Part shown: one piece after another, positions 30,701 through 40,186 of the stretch
How the letters are laid out: each line of letters starts with the position of its first letter
Numbering within the stretch: the stretch's first letter is position 1
Origin: JAPORK01 sp026710285
GTDB lineage: Bacteria; Pseudomonadota; Gammaproteobacteria; Pseudomonadales; Endozoicomonadaceae
Assembly: GCA_965201045.1 (NCBI GenBank)
Contig: OZ241746.1
Coordinates: 2,356,001-2,420,000, forward strand
Direction: 5' to 3'
Length of the DNA stretch: 64,000 nt
Program-made: the position numbers and the translations under genes
Notes under the pieces: generated by a model
What the model was told of the DNA's origin: nothing
Databases searched by the model: none
What the model saw: the letters and a program-made list of their open reading frames with translations, nothing else

Positions 30701-33160
30701 GGAAAATTACAATTACACAGTGATTATGATTCTGTTACGACTTTACTCACAAAAAAAACTGATTTAACCGGTACAACAAAATATTTTTATGGTGATGACG
30801 GCTTACTACAAAGGGAAATACACATCGGAGTAAATGAATATAAAAGTTATCATTTACAGTGGTTTTATGATTTGAACCGACGTTTAATTGCGGTGACAGA
30901 CATTAATGATAATAAGACATCCACACAATACGATCCACTGAATCGGATAAAAGCACTCCGTTATCAGAAACGACAGGAACCAGTGCAATTATTGGTAGCT
31001 CCTGAATATGATGATTTTTCACGCCCGATAAAAATAAATTATGGCAGTGGTATGCAAAGAAATATAAATTATGACAACTATGGACGTCGATACCAGGTAA
31101 CAGATATGCTAAACAGGAAGTTGTTATTTCAATGGAATTATACCTATGATATTGTTAATAACATTGTCAAGTTAAAGCAACAGGACAAAAATAATGCAAC
31201 AGGTTTTCTGCATTATCAGTATGATGCACAAAACAACCTGATTGCAATGACTTGTAATGGTTCAGCTGATTTATCATTGTGTCCGCGGGATACTGATTTT
31301 ACCGGATCAAATTTAACGCATACACCGGTCATTACACGGCAAAATTATTATTTCAGCCCTTTGAATCGTCTGACAAAAATAGAAGAAGTATTACAAAATT
31401 CATCAGAAGCAGCCACGTTAAATAAAGTCATGTCGTATCATTATTATAACGATACACCATTACGTCTTAAGAAAATCAGTACAAGCTGGAATAACAATAC
31501 GCCTGTTAGTAAAAATTTCAGTTATGATAGCGCAGGCAATATGCTTATCGATGGACAAAGTAATCAGATGACTTATAATCCCTTTAACCAAATCATCAGT
31601 GTGATTACAGCACAAGGTCAACACAGCTATTACAGTTATGATGGTAGTGGCAGAGAAATAATGGAAAAAACACCATTCGGTATATATAGTCTGTTTTATC
31701 GGGATCATCATCTGATTAATGAAAGTATTTATACTTATAAAAATGAAACGATACATACAGTTGGTTATCAAAGTGTTGCCAGAACCATGGATGGTCTGAT
31801 CGATCAGTATTATGAAAAAAATTATAAAGGCGATATTACTGGTGTTCTCACCCGCAATCAGCTAAATGGTCAGTATACCCTGAATCAGTATAATATTTAT
31901 AGTCCGTATGGTATGTCCTGGCACCCTTACGGACCTGCTGAACCAGCTTATAAACAGCTGTTAACCGGAGCTGACGGCGAACGTAATGATCCGGTGACGC
32001 ACTGGTATTTTTTAGGTGCAGGTCACAGAACGTATAACCCACAGCAGCACTATTTTGTCAGTGAAGATCCGGCAGGAGACGGTTATCGTTTTGCTACTAA
32101 TAATCCAGTTATGAATATTGATCCTGACGGTAATATGTCCCAATCAATAGCAAAAGGATTAACAATAGTAAACTATATTACAACATTGGGTCTGGGTGCT
32201 ATACACAAGAAAACAGCACGTATAGCGGGATCAGCTCTCTTAGGGGCATTGTCTGCAATATCTGCAATTATTGCCGGGTTTGTAATTTTACCCGATGCGA
32301 GATTACCTATAGTCTGTAGTATATTCTTTTTAGGGAACACCACTGTTTCAATACGTGCAGCACTTCAACCATCTTCTAAAACTGTGAGTATTATAGGAGC
32401 AGTTTCAGGGTGTATAGCACTAATTACCACGCTTGCAGTAGGAGCAGCCTTTATAGGAAAAGGTGTTTTTAATGGAATCAGAACAATAATGAACTGTGTT
32501 TCTGTTGTGGATGAGAGCGTACCTGCTGTGAGTGAAAATGTAGTTCCTGAACATATATATGAAGATCCTGACGCTGTTATACCTTTGCGTGTACTTAGAA
32601 ATACAGAAAGATCAACAAATTTAGGGAAAGCATTATTGCAGGAAAACCCGGATTTTATAATAAACGAAATAAATGGGGTAAGTTATTTGACACTTAAAAC
32701 GGATACACAAGTTGATAATGCTGTAATTGCTTTGCGATATACAAGAGCAATGAATCAAGACATGGCTGCGGCATTAGTTGCATCAAAAGTCACAGGAAAA
32801 CCATTAAATTTAAACAGTATAGATGAATACCTGACAACAATAACACAGGAAGGAAGACCTGTATCTATGTTCAACCCTTTCATAACAGAAGAAGAAAAAA
32901 TATCGATGAAGAGATTATTTGAACCTTTTGGAGAATTAAAATCACATAATGGAAGTGGCATTCCTGTTGATTTATCTTTTAATGAAGGTAATCAACGCTT
33001 TATTGGGCATAATATGAGAGGAACCTTTGTAGTTTATTATAATGAAAGTGATTTTACTATGAATTTAGCTAAATATAATTATACGCAAGGTGTCATTTTA
33101 AGGTTCAATATTGTTCCGGAATCGGCATATAAAAACATAGACTGTTATGTTGTTTTTTAA
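27710..33160 (+). CDS. RHS/YD-repeat protein 3
   Basis: Protein of 1,816 residues, closely similar to the gene at 21917-27403 along the whole YD-repeat body. It starts at ATG 27710 after AAGGG (spacer 11). Residues 1-33 form a clear signal peptide (hydrophobic CLFFLLVIFYIQLFTTVF, small residues VSA at the likely cleavage site). The core ends NPVMNIDPDGN near residue 1475, followed by a 341-residue tail with hydrophobic helices and a C-terminal polar domain homologous to, but more divergent from, those of the two paralogues. The shell is thus conserved while the tail evolves faster, as in RHS effectors. Cell-surface or secreted location is inferred from the signal peptide. Confidence 0.93.
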   Translation: MRSMHKITYGCLFFLLVIFYIQLFTTVFSVSAVKLSYFSNQSADNKHPGNNDNKKIVPHHQRLTDTGNQAEPWSNAFNFDKTWNTQIDPRTGILTVFIKVGSMISNFEHGPDIDLKVNYNSNSIDNPDELGIGWSWSLTHFNPWLNQLITSTGQNFHLRKEANDQWKPLYHKLKDINIRSDKYKNLIVTHADGLREILNNKGYETRLEQQDGNAVNFFYAPGSNSLTKIIDDQDHEIKIIYHENYVTVISHGAQGQPIEVRINHSNNQLRSIVLPLQSKTDRSGLHITYKGHLITELSYPTGLKKIFNYNCTNAIKIPLQDNKPDLSLCAVSAETVMTGIGQPPLITRYAYSEINANNHNYLGFNSGLSPVTNYSGQDLLFETPNDYTYQTLTDNRLIREIRTYNKYHLLIKDKKISDRTDHTLSEVDNFYCHANKPNGCADTSFEDLPATYSLPLKTVTKVWGDNNGKPDISTVTTAYDESGKIIYSKDDYGRVIKITYCPIKGDIACPAMPADWAFSLLPESATVYPSKKLTSLQHIKILPVTTHSYYQRKFNRNNTGYTLILDHQIYQSGNAQVLTHRYYYNDYHDALTYGLVRKTVFTKMYHFSSPVSARIKHYYYIKNKDGYSKTIYSTIELGKGKFQRLPAVTTSLFTNQILQQANISGTNITHYYYDDYGRLIQKNIAENTPFATSIRYKYKVSPTLNQILMIAANGLQKKIIFDSAGRKLQEWHEAISVTGKAESGQWLLKSQFSYDSYGRLYRKDNYTIDALKKLNQLTTTYYYDDMGALTHTMLPDGQRIFKLYNDPKRCMISYRVSSHNRRSAIEIVHYNTLDKPTEQIILPAFQGAFSAVKKFCYCDAWQQNAKVSKMTYDGFGRIVSTTDPAGKKIVKIYNSLGEIAAVKDNYGNEIHYTYDLMSHLVKVYKQYKLSDGVDGWLMYSAKYNPAGQLLWKANASQQYTRYTYNASGYPVAITTPSGHVMSFKYNLLGLPVSKYVDGKLQLHSDYDSVTTLLTKKTDLTGTTKYFYGDDGLLQREIHIGVNEYKSYHLQWFYDLNRRLIAVTDINDNKTSTQYDPLNRIKALRYQKRQEPVQLLVAPEYDDFSRPIKINYGSGMQRNINYDNYGRRYQVTDMLNRKLLFQWNYTYDIVNNIVKLKQQDKNNATGFLHYQYDAQNNLIAMTCNGSADLSLCPRDTDFTGSNLTHTPVITRQNYYFSPLNRLTKIEEVLQNSSEAATLNKVMSYHYYNDTPLRLKKISTSWNNNTPVSKNFSYDSAGNMLIDGQSNQMTYNPFNQIISVITAQGQHSYYSYDGSGREIMEKTPFGIYSLFYRDHHLINESIYTYKNETIHTVGYQSVARTMDGLIDQYYEKNYKGDITGVLTRNQLNGQYTLNQYNIYSPYGMSWHPYGPAEPAYKQLLTGADGERNDPVTHWYFLGAGHRTYNPQQHYFVSEDPAGDGYRFATNNPVMNIDPDGNMSQSIAKGLTIVNYITTLGLGAIHKKTARIAGSALLGALSAISAIIAGFVILPDARLPIVCSIFFLGNTTVSIRAALQPSSKTVSIIGAVSGCIALITTLAVGAAFIGKGVFNGIRTIMNCVSVVDESVPAVSENVVPEHIYEDPDAVIPLRVLRNTERSTNLGKALLQENPDFIINEINGVSYLTLKTDTQVDNAVIALRYTRAMNQDMAAALVASKVTGKPLNLNSIDEYLTTITQEGRPVSMFNPFITEEEKISMKRLFEPFGELKSHNGSGIPVDLSFNEGNQRFIGHNMRGTFVVYYNESDFTMNLAKYNYTQGVILRFNIVPESAYKNIDCYVVF

Positions 33161-33608
33161 TAACTCAGACAATAATTTTTATAAGAGTTTGTAGCATTAT
33201 AAGGAACATGCACAAAATAACTTAGACAAATTCAGGAGAGTTTTGTGGTTTTGTATGGCTGTTTGTCTTCGGCTCGGCTCAGGCTACGGGGGTCGTTGGC
33301 TGAGCTGAATCAAAGAGGCAGGATTATACAAATTATTTCGTGCACGTTCTTAAGCAATGCACTCGTAACGCTATGTTCTATCTGAATCTTTACTGTTCTT
33401 TCACTACGCCCCTGAGGACAACCCCCTTTTTTGATAAGATGTTATTCGACGCACTATATGTAACATTATACTTTTAGCTGGTCTTGTCTTTCGTTCTGCT
33501 TGATCTTTTGCGATATCTGTTCCTTAGTTATTCCGGTGAAAGTAGGAAAGAGTAAACCGTAAGAACCTTTCCTGAAGATCACAGGTTAGTATGCTATAAT
33601 TCAGTTCT
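33161..33608. other. Gene-free stretch after RHS gene 3
   Basis: 448 bp between the convergent RHS gene 3 and the ankyrin gene. The left part is the hairpin repeat 33201-33352. The rest shows no coding potential that I trust and no clear hairpin-plus-T-run terminator. Confidence 0.6.
33201..33352 (+). repeat. Dispersed inverted-repeat element, copy 1
   Basis: About 150 bp with inverted ends (AAGGAACATGCACAAAATAA at the left, ATTATTTCGTGCACGTTCTT at the right) and an inner GC-rich palindrome (GGCTCAGGC / GGCTGAGC). A copy about 90 percent identical by eye lies in opposite orientation at 54336-54484. It is non-coding and MITE-like. Confidence 0.75.
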
Positions 33609-34883
33609 TTACATGTAGTCGGTTTTCTGTTTACTCTGTTTTTTTCCTGATATTGATTCTACTATGTTAGTAAAGTTCTGTTCCACAGCAATATCAGTCG
33701 CTGTTTTATCAAGTTTATTTTTTATATTGACATCAGCTTTATATTCAATTAGTAGGTCTACCATTTTCTGATCACCGAGCTGAGAAGCAATGATAAGTGC
33801 GGTATCGCCTTGTTCATTTTGTACATTTATATCAATTCCCTGGAAACTGAGTAATTTTTTTGCTGTGTTTATATCGTGGTTTTGACAAGCTATTATCAGT
33901 GCAGTATGACCAAAAATGTTTTGGCTGTTAACATCAATACCTTCAGCTTTTAGCAGTTCTGTTACTGCTTTTGACTGACCTTCCCGGGCAGCTAATATAA
34001 GCGCTGTGTCACCTCTAAGATCCTTTCGGTTAAGATTAATCCCTTTGATTGTAAGCAAGGTGCTAATTGTATCTGCATGACCTTTTTTACAGGCTAACAT
34101 AAGCCCTGTTTGCCGAAAACGATCGGTTTCATTAGGGTCCAGACCTTCAACGTCTTTTAATAATTCTAATATTTTTGTTTGACTTGTGGCACAAGCTTCT
34201 GTAAACGGTGTTTGACCATATTTGTTTGTTGTATGGATATCAATACCTTTAGCTTTCAGCAATACTTTTACGATATCGTCACTGTGATTGTAACAGGCTT
34301 GCATCAGCAAAGAATCGCCCTTATTGTTTTTTTTGTTTATATCCGGTTTACCATTGTTAACTACAAACTCCATCAGACTAATATCGGTATCATCGCTTGC
34401 CTGCTTTGTCAGAATTGTTGCCATTACATTATTTTTTAACAGATTTGTCACAGAATCTTCTTTAAAAAATTTTTCCTGCTCCTGTTGATTTTTTTCAAAT
34501 TTAAAAAGGTTAACCATTTGTTTGATATTAGACTGAAACCATTTTTCTGTTTGTTGTTTATAAGATGAATCGATACCTTTATTTAGTAATTTTACTGCAT
34601 TTAATCTTCCTTCATAATCTTCAAAATTCATTGAGTTAAATTCACTATTTAGTTTCTGAACATATTTTTCTTTTGCACTCTTCGATCTAGATTTATTCTT
34701 TAAAAAATTAATTAAGGCAGTCATTTTTTTCAGATCCAGACTAAAGCCTATATCTTTAATTTTTTTAAAGAAATTTTGTTTTGTATTAAGTGTTTTTTCT
34801 TTTATTCGTTGAGTTGATTGTTGCGCATTATATTGGTGGTTAGCCATCGTCTTCGGATTTTTATCAGTTCTAAAAGTAGGCAT
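33609..34883 (-). CDS. Ankyrin-repeat protein with helical N-terminal domain
   Basis: Protein of 424 residues. The start is ATG 34883, decided by AAAGGAG seven bases upstream; the longer frame to 34964 lacks a ribosome site. Residues 1 to about 170 are polar, Lys-rich and helical with no signal peptide. From about 180 onward there are seven or eight ankyrin repeats of 33-35 residues (GDTALILAAREGQSKAVTELL, GHTALIIACQNHDINTAKKLL and others). The N-terminal segment YKQQTEKWFQSN resembles EQKHMIQKWFQQ in the unrecognised protein at 62812-63576. Ankyrin proteins in intracellular bacteria are often secreted effectors; that role is inference. Confidence 0.85.
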   Translation of the reverse strand: MPTFRTDKNPKTMANHQYNAQQSTQRIKEKTLNTKQNFFKKIKDIGFSLDLKKMTALINFLKNKSRSKSAKEKYVQKLNSEFNSMNFEDYEGRLNAVKLLNKGIDSSYKQQTEKWFQSNIKQMVNLFKFEKNQQEQEKFFKEDSVTNLLKNNVMATILTKQASDDTDISLMEFVVNNGKPDINKKNNKGDSLLMQACYNHSDDIVKVLLKAKGIDIHTTNKYGQTPFTEACATSQTKILELLKDVEGLDPNETDRFRQTGLMLACKKGHADTISTLLTIKGINLNRKDLRGDTALILAAREGQSKAVTELLKAEGIDVNSQNIFGHTALIIACQNHDINTAKKLLSFQGIDINVQNEQGDTALIIASQLGDQKMVDLLIEYKADVNIKNKLDKTATDIAVEQNFTNIVESISGKKQSKQKTDYM

Positions 34884-35456
34884 AACCGTACTCCTTTGAT
34901 ATTTCAAAATATCATCATCTCTAAGTAAATAATCAATACTATTTAGATTAGAGAGTGTTGACAATTAAGTTCTCATGCTTTAAAAATTCTTTCATAATCA
35001 TGTGCTTGAATATGACAGCATTCTATACTCCGATGTTATTGCGTGATGAGCTTTGGGAACTATCTCACTATGCGAGGTATTGCAGCTTCAATAATGATAT
35101 GGCTGGCTTAATTCTCAATGCTTTCAACCTTTATTATATCAAAATCACCGCTGCAATCCACACGGCTGCAACGGGTTGTATATCACAAATAACTATGATC
35201 AGAGAAGAGAAAGTTAATCTCGCATATTCAGATAACCAGATTCTCCCCGATATTCAGCATGCTCTTATACAAGTATTTGATTAGACCTGAAAAAAATTGG
35301 AAATTTTTAATATTGCATGTCTTGCTATCATTGTAATTATGATTGCTGCCGTATACTGCGAATTTTACCCTATTCCCGCTTCTGCAAGAATAACCTTTTA
35401 GTATCACCTTATTGACAGCAATTTACTTTAAGTTCAGGTTTTTTAAACGTAATTAT
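34884..35456. other. Gene-poor stretch between the ankyrin gene and the D,D-carboxypeptidase
   Basis: 573 bp. A 109-codon plus-strand frame (34955-35284) lacks a ribosome site, has atypical composition and resembles no family I recognise, so I do not call it a gene. It could be a decayed remnant. An imperfect GC-rich run (ATTCCCGCTTCTGCAAGAAT) lies near 35370. Confidence 0.4.
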
Positions 35457-36701
35457 TTAAAATAGGTTAGAGAAAAAAAGGCGAATGCTATCCCAAAACC
35501 GTCTGAAAAACCCTCCTTTGTTGATTGCTTTTTCTGCAATGGCAGGCGCTGTTTTTAAAACTTTTCCATTCAGCAATATGTTGATATTACCCACTTTTTG
35601 ACCTTTATTAACAGGCGCTATAATTTTATCCTCATCCAGCACAACAGACGCTGTTACTTTTGATTCTTCACTCCTTGGCACAGTAACCCAAACATCTGCT
35701 GCACTGCTAACAGAAAGTTCTGCGCTATCTCCTTTCCATACCTGAACTGTTTTGAGTGTTTTATTTGCTGTAACCGGCTTGACTGTGCTAAAAAAACGAT
35801 AGCCATAAGCTAGTAATTTTTGTGCTTCTATGTCACGACTTCTACTATTAGGTGCATTGAGAATCACTGCAATTAAACGGCGATTATCGCGCTTTGATGA
35901 GATAGCAAGGCAGTAACCAGCTGATTCTGTATGACCTGTTTTTAAACCATCAACATATTTATCACTCCAAAGTAGTGTAATTCTGTTAGTTTGTGGTGCC
36001 AGTGGTTCACCAGTTTTTTTATCTGTTCCATGCTGAAACTCCTTAATAGAGTAAAGAGGGTAATATTCAGGGTAATCATGGATAGTGTGCCACGCAATTT
36101 TTGCCTGATCATAAGCTGAGCTATAATGGTCTTTGTCCGGTAAGCCATTGGCATCTTCAAAATTGGTATCTTTCAATCCCATTTGTTGAGCAGTTGTATT
36201 CATTAATTGCACAAACCCTTCTTCGCTACCTGCTACGTACTCAGCCAGCGCTACAGCCGCATCATTACCGGAAACAACAATCAGACCTTTCAGTAAATTC
36301 AGTACCGAAACCTTTTCTCCAGCTTCAAGAAACATGGTAGAACCACGGGTTTTCCAGGCATTTTTGCTAATAAGCACCTTGTCATTTTTAGTAAATTGTC
36401 CTGTGGATAACATGGAATACACAACATAAGCAGTCATCATTTTAGTCAGGCTTGCCGGAGGACGGTGTTCATGTATATTATGTCCTGTAATGACTTCTCC
36501 GCTTTCATAATCCATCAGCACATAGGCTTCTGCATTCAACTTAGGGGGAGGAACAATGGGTGTTAATATTCCTGAATCTGTGAGTGTGGTGCTTTTGTCT
36601 GCATTGATGTTACTTACCGCAGCAACACCTAAAATATCTTTGCTACTGATTATCAGTAACGTTACAGATATCCAGAATATTTTTTTGTAAGAAAATAACA
36701 T
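35457..36701 (-). CDS. dacC: D-alanyl-D-alanine carboxypeptidase (PBP5/6 type)
   Basis: Penicillin-binding protein of 414 residues that trims the terminal D-Ala of peptidoglycan stem peptides in the periplasm. It has an N-terminal signal peptide (residues 1-28), the active-site SXXK motif in PPASLTKMMTAYV (Ser84, Lys87), SXN in VVSGNDAAVALAEY and KTG in DGLKTGHTESAGYC. A C-terminal beta domain follows, ending in an amphipathic membrane anchor (FFRRFWDSIRLFFSNLF). Length and order match PBP5/PBP6. Whether it is the dacA or dacC orthologue cannot be settled here. Confidence 0.92.
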   Translation of the reverse strand: MLFSYKKIFWISVTLLIISSKDILGVAAVSNINADKSTTLTDSGILTPIVPPPKLNAEAYVLMDYESGEVITGHNIHEHRPPASLTKMMTAYVVYSMLSTGQFTKNDKVLISKNAWKTRGSTMFLEAGEKVSVLNLLKGLIVVSGNDAAVALAEYVAGSEEGFVQLMNTTAQQMGLKDTNFEDANGLPDKDHYSSAYDQAKIAWHTIHDYPEYYPLYSIKEFQHGTDKKTGEPLAPQTNRITLLWSDKYVDGLKTGHTESAGYCLAISSKRDNRRLIAVILNAPNSRSRDIEAQKLLAYGYRFFSTVKPVTANKTLKTVQVWKGDSAELSVSSAADVWVTVPRSEESKVTASVVLDEDKIIAPVNKGQKVGNINILLNGKVLKTAPAIAEKAINKGGFFRRFWDSIRLFFSNLF

Positions 36702-36827
36702 TATTGAGTGACTCTTCTATCATATTTATTGATTGATTGATTTAATCTGCATTTCATTGTAACAAAAATTTATATAGGTTGCTTAAAACTATTCTGATTT
36801 AGTCGCTTTTAAGCACATACTGAGCAG

Positions 36828-37046
36828 CTAACAATCTTTAATATCATCACACAGCGCAGAAGCAGATACCGGATGGTTGCAAATTTTGTATTCTTCATTT
36901 ACCCAACCATTTAAATCAATGAAACGACATCGATTACTACAAAAAGGGCGGTAAGGATTAGTTACCGACCATTTTACCGATGCTTTACACTGCGGACAGG
37001 CAATGATCTGTGTATTATTACCTGTTGTTAGCTTATTAACTGTCAT
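36828..37046 (-). CDS. yacG: DNA gyrase inhibitor YacG
   Basis: Small zinc-binding protein of 72 residues. The Cys4 site is CPQC..FCSNRC, followed by the conserved RFIDLNGWVNEEYKI. The start is ATG 37046, supported by AGGAAAAG six bases upstream; a longer frame to 37112 overlaps hemB and is not used. In E. coli YacG binds GyrB and inhibits gyrase. It follows hemB by 32 bp, so the two may share a transcript. Confidence 0.88.
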   Translation of the reverse strand: MTVNKLTTGNNTQIIACPQCKASVKWSVTNPYRPFCSNRCRFIDLNGWVNEEYKICNHPVSASALCDDIKDC

Positions 37047-37078
37047 AATGTACTTTTCCTGTTTTGCTGATACTTTTC

Positions 37079-38089
37079 TCATGCAGGTACAGCACTGTTC
37101 TGCCAATGACAAAACTCTTTGGCATAGTAAGTAATAATAAAATCAGCTCCTGCGCGTTTCATACTGGTTAAAATTTCTTTAACTGCCTGTTTTTCATCGA
37201 CCCAGCCTTTTTTTGCAGCCGCTTTGATCATGGCAAACTCACCACTGGGATGGTACGCCCCTAAAGGTAAGTGAGGATATGCCTGCTTAATACGCCATAT
37301 AATATCCAGATAAGTATGCCCCGGTTTCACCATCAGCATATCGGCACCTTCCTGAACGTCCAGGGCAGCTTCATGTAATGCTTCATTTCCATTAGCAAGA
37401 TCCATCTGGTAAGTGTTGCGGTCTCCAAAAGCAGGAGCACCTTCTGCTGCATCACGAAAAGGAGAATAAAGTGAAGAAGCGTATTTAACTGCATAGCTAA
37501 GTATTGGCAGATGAGAGAAATCATTTTGATCAAGCGCTGCCCGAATGGTCTCTACCATACCATCCATCATTCCGCTTGGAGCAAGAATATCAGCACCTGC
37601 ATGGGCATAGCTTACTGCAGTTTTTTTTAGTAACTCCAGTGTGTGGTCATTATTAACATCAGCACCTCTGGAGGTTTGGTGAACAATACCACAATGACCA
37701 TGTGATGTATATTCGCAAAAGCAGATATCTGCTATTATCAGCATATCGGGTGCAATGATTCTGATTGTTTTTATCGCTTGCTGAATAATACCCTGATCTG
37801 AATAAGCATCAGAGCCGTAATCATCTTTGTTTGCCGGAATGCCAAATAGTATTACCGCAGCAATACCAAGGTGCTGAATTTCATTTATTTCAGTAGCGAG
37901 ATCTTTCAGAGACAACTGGTAATGTCCCGGCATAGATGAAATCTCTTTTTTACCGTTCAGACCTGCCTTGATAAAAAGTGGCAAAATTAAATGGCTATGA
38001 CTAACATTGTTTTCTCTTACCAGAGAACGGATAGCCGGTGTAGCACGAAGCCGGCGTGGTCTTGATTTAGGATATGATGGTAGCAACAT
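37079..38089 (-). CDS. hemB: Delta-aminolevulinic acid dehydratase (porphobilinogen synthase)
   Basis: Enzyme of 336 residues that condenses two 5-aminolevulinate molecules to porphobilinogen in heme synthesis. It shows the zinc-binding cysteine triad ADICFCEYTSHGHCG and two active-site lysine segments (SYAVKYASSLYSPF and DMLMVKPGHTYLDI), and the N-terminal RPRRLRATPAIRSLV is typical. The zinc type (three Cys) differs from the magnesium-dependent enzymes of many pseudomonads. It is transcribed divergently from cydDC, whose product also serves heme-protein assembly. Confidence 0.95.
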   Translation of the reverse strand: MLLPSYPKSRPRRLRATPAIRSLVRENNVSHSHLILPLFIKAGLNGKKEISSMPGHYQLSLKDLATEINEIQHLGIAAVILFGIPANKDDYGSDAYSDQGIIQQAIKTIRIIAPDMLIIADICFCEYTSHGHCGIVHQTSRGADVNNDHTLELLKKTAVSYAHAGADILAPSGMMDGMVETIRAALDQNDFSHLPILSYAVKYASSLYSPFRDAAEGAPAFGDRNTYQMDLANGNEALHEAALDVQEGADMLMVKPGHTYLDIIWRIKQAYPHLPLGAYHPSGEFAMIKAAAKKGWVDEKQAVKEILTSMKRAGADFIITYYAKEFCHWQNSAVPA

Positions 38090-38338
38090 AGTGTTTGTTC
38101 ATCAGCATAGTTTTTCAAAAAGTCGTACCCGGCTTTGTTATCCGGGAATATATCAGATTGCATAAATCATAGCGAATTTAAAAATTATATAAATACATTT
38201 TGTGAATTTTTAACAAAGAAATACATTGTTTATTGCCAGTTTAAAAAAGTATCGCCTACATTGTATGCCATTATTTTGGATAAATATAAAAATACTGATA
38301 AAGTAGCGGGAGTCTTTCTCGTATTAAGGAAGTCATCT

Positions 38339-40186
38339 ATGGATAAACAGAAAGAAAAGCAAATTTATCAGTGGCTCAAAAAGCAAGCTAAACCAGCAGC
38401 AAAATGGTTTAGTCTCACGAGCTTGCTAGGTATTTTTAATGGTTTTTTAATGATTGCGCAGGCAGGATTGCTGGCGCGGATCATCAGCCTGATCGTAATG
38501 CATAATTATACTTACCGGCAAATGCTCAATATAATGATTGCTTTACTCATTGTGTTAATAGTAAAAGCCTGCGTACAATGGTTGAGAGAATTATGCAGCT
38601 TTCAGCTGGGTAAACAGGTTTGTCAACAACTGCGAAAAAAACTCCTCGATAAAATTGCAACAGTAGGACCTTTGGGACTTAACCAAAAAACAACCGGACA
38701 GTGGGTGATATTAATACAGGAAAACATCAGCCAGATGCATGACTTTTATGCACGTTATCTGCCGCATTTACGTATTATGTCGATCCTTCCTCTGGTTACT
38801 ATCATTATTGCTTTTTGCTGTAACTGGGCAGCAGGCTGTATTTTTTTAATTACTACACCGCTCATCCCTTTTTTTATGGTTATTGTGGGGAATAAAGCAG
38901 CAGAAGCTAACCGTAAAAACTTCCAGGTCTTGGCTGATTTGGGGCATTATTTTCTCGACCGGCTTCAGGGGTTAGCAACATTACGGTTGCTGAACAGAAG
39001 TAAAAAAGAGAGTAGCAATATTGCTTCTGCAGCGGAAAATTTTCGCGTCCATACCATGCGGGTTTTGCGTTTGGCTTTTCTCTCTTCTGCTGTACTTGAA
39101 TTTTTTGCCTCTGTTTCTGTGGCGTTAACGGCTGTTTATCTTGGAATGACCTACCTTGATTATTTGAATTTTGGTACGTGGGGTCAGCCACTCACACTGT
39201 TTATCGGTTTTTTCCTGCTATTGCTGGCACCTGAATTTTATAATACATTTCGTGAACTCGGAACACACTACCATGCCCGAGCACAGGCCATTGGCGCCGG
39301 AGACACCGTTATGGATTTTTTTTCAACACCGGAAATTTTCCACAGAAAGAATCAGCGATCTTTTACTGCATCTTCTCAGTTATTAATGCTGACCTGTGAA
39401 AATCTCACCGTAAAGGCGCCTGACGGTACAGTATTATTAAATGATATTTCCTTTAGTATCCAGCCCGGAGAGTTTGTTACAATCACAGGACCTTCCGGTG
39501 GTGGAAAAAGCACTCTGATAAGGACTTTGCTTGGATTTTATGTGTATGAAGGCAGCATCATTATAGATGGTCAGGAGTTACGCGATATCAATCTTCAGCA
39601 ATATCATAAGTACGTCGGTTGGTTAAATCAAAGCCCCTCTTTAATACATGGATCTGTTGCAGATAATGTTCGTTTAGGTGTTGAAACACTGGATGATGAT
39701 GCAGTTAATGAGGCTTTAAAGCAGGCATATGCAACAGAGTTCGTAGAAAAAATGGCTGACGGTATACACACCCCTTTGGGAGAAAATGCCAGTCGCCTTT
39801 CTGTGGGTCAGGCACAACGTATTACGCTGGCACGTACTTTAATCAGAAAAGGACAGCTAATATTTTTAGATGAACCCACAGCAAATCTGGATAAAAAAAG
39901 TGAACAGCTCATCAATGACAGTCTGCAAAATTATAAAAAGCATTGTACGATGCTGATGGCAACACATAAAATTAGCCAAATGGAAGCAGCGGATAATATT
40001 CTTTTGCTAGATCAGGGGAAACTGATCGCTTCAGGTTCACTGTCAACATTAAAAACAACTTCAACGCTGTTTAAAGCACTTTGGAACACCTGGCAAACAT
40101 TTGAACATTATAACCAGTATCCACCAGCAGAAACAAAACCTCCTGCTGGAAAATTTATTCCTCTTTCACACGAGGATAAATCATGA
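38339..40186 (+). CDS. cydD: Heterodimeric ABC exporter subunit CydD
   Basis: Protein of 615 residues. The ATG at 38339 with AAGGA eight bases upstream is used; the open frame extends further but has no ribosome site. About six membrane helices (residues 30-300) are followed by an ATPase domain with Walker A GPSGGGKST, signature LSVGQAQRITLA and Walker B LIFLDEPTANLD. CydDC exports cysteine/glutathione to the periplasm, is affected by heme, and is needed to assemble cytochrome bd oxidase. The stop overlaps the cydC start (ATGA), showing translational coupling. No cydAB is present in the window. Confidence 0.93.
   Translation: MDKQKEKQIYQWLKKQAKPAAKWFSLTSLLGIFNGFLMIAQAGLLARIISLIVMHNYTYRQMLNIMIALLIVLIVKACVQWLRELCSFQLGKQVCQQLRKKLLDKIATVGPLGLNQKTTGQWVILIQENISQMHDFYARYLPHLRIMSILPLVTIIIAFCCNWAAGCIFLITTPLIPFFMVIVGNKAAEANRKNFQVLADLGHYFLDRLQGLATLRLLNRSKKESSNIASAAENFRVHTMRVLRLAFLSSAVLEFFASVSVALTAVYLGMTYLDYLNFGTWGQPLTLFIGFFLLLLAPEFYNTFRELGTHYHARAQAIGAGDTVMDFFSTPEIFHRKNQRSFTASSQLLMLTCENLTVKAPDGTVLLNDISFSIQPGEFVTITGPSGGGKSTLIRTLLGFYVYEGSIIIDGQELRDINLQQYHKYVGWLNQSPSLIHGSVADNVRLGVETLDDDAVNEALKQAYATEFVEKMADGIHTPLGENASRLSVGQAQRITLARTLIRKGQLIFLDEPTANLDKKSEQLINDSLQNYKKHCTMLMATHKISQMEAADNILLLDQGKLIASGSLSTLKTTSTLFKALWNTWQTFEHYNQYPPAETKPPAGKFIPLSHEDKS

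Noticed and set aside
34955..35284. Plus-strand 109-codon frame after the ankyrin gene
   Set aside because: Starts at GTG without a ribosome site, overlaps the 5' side of the divergent ankyrin gene and matches nothing I know. It may be a remnant, but it is unsupported.
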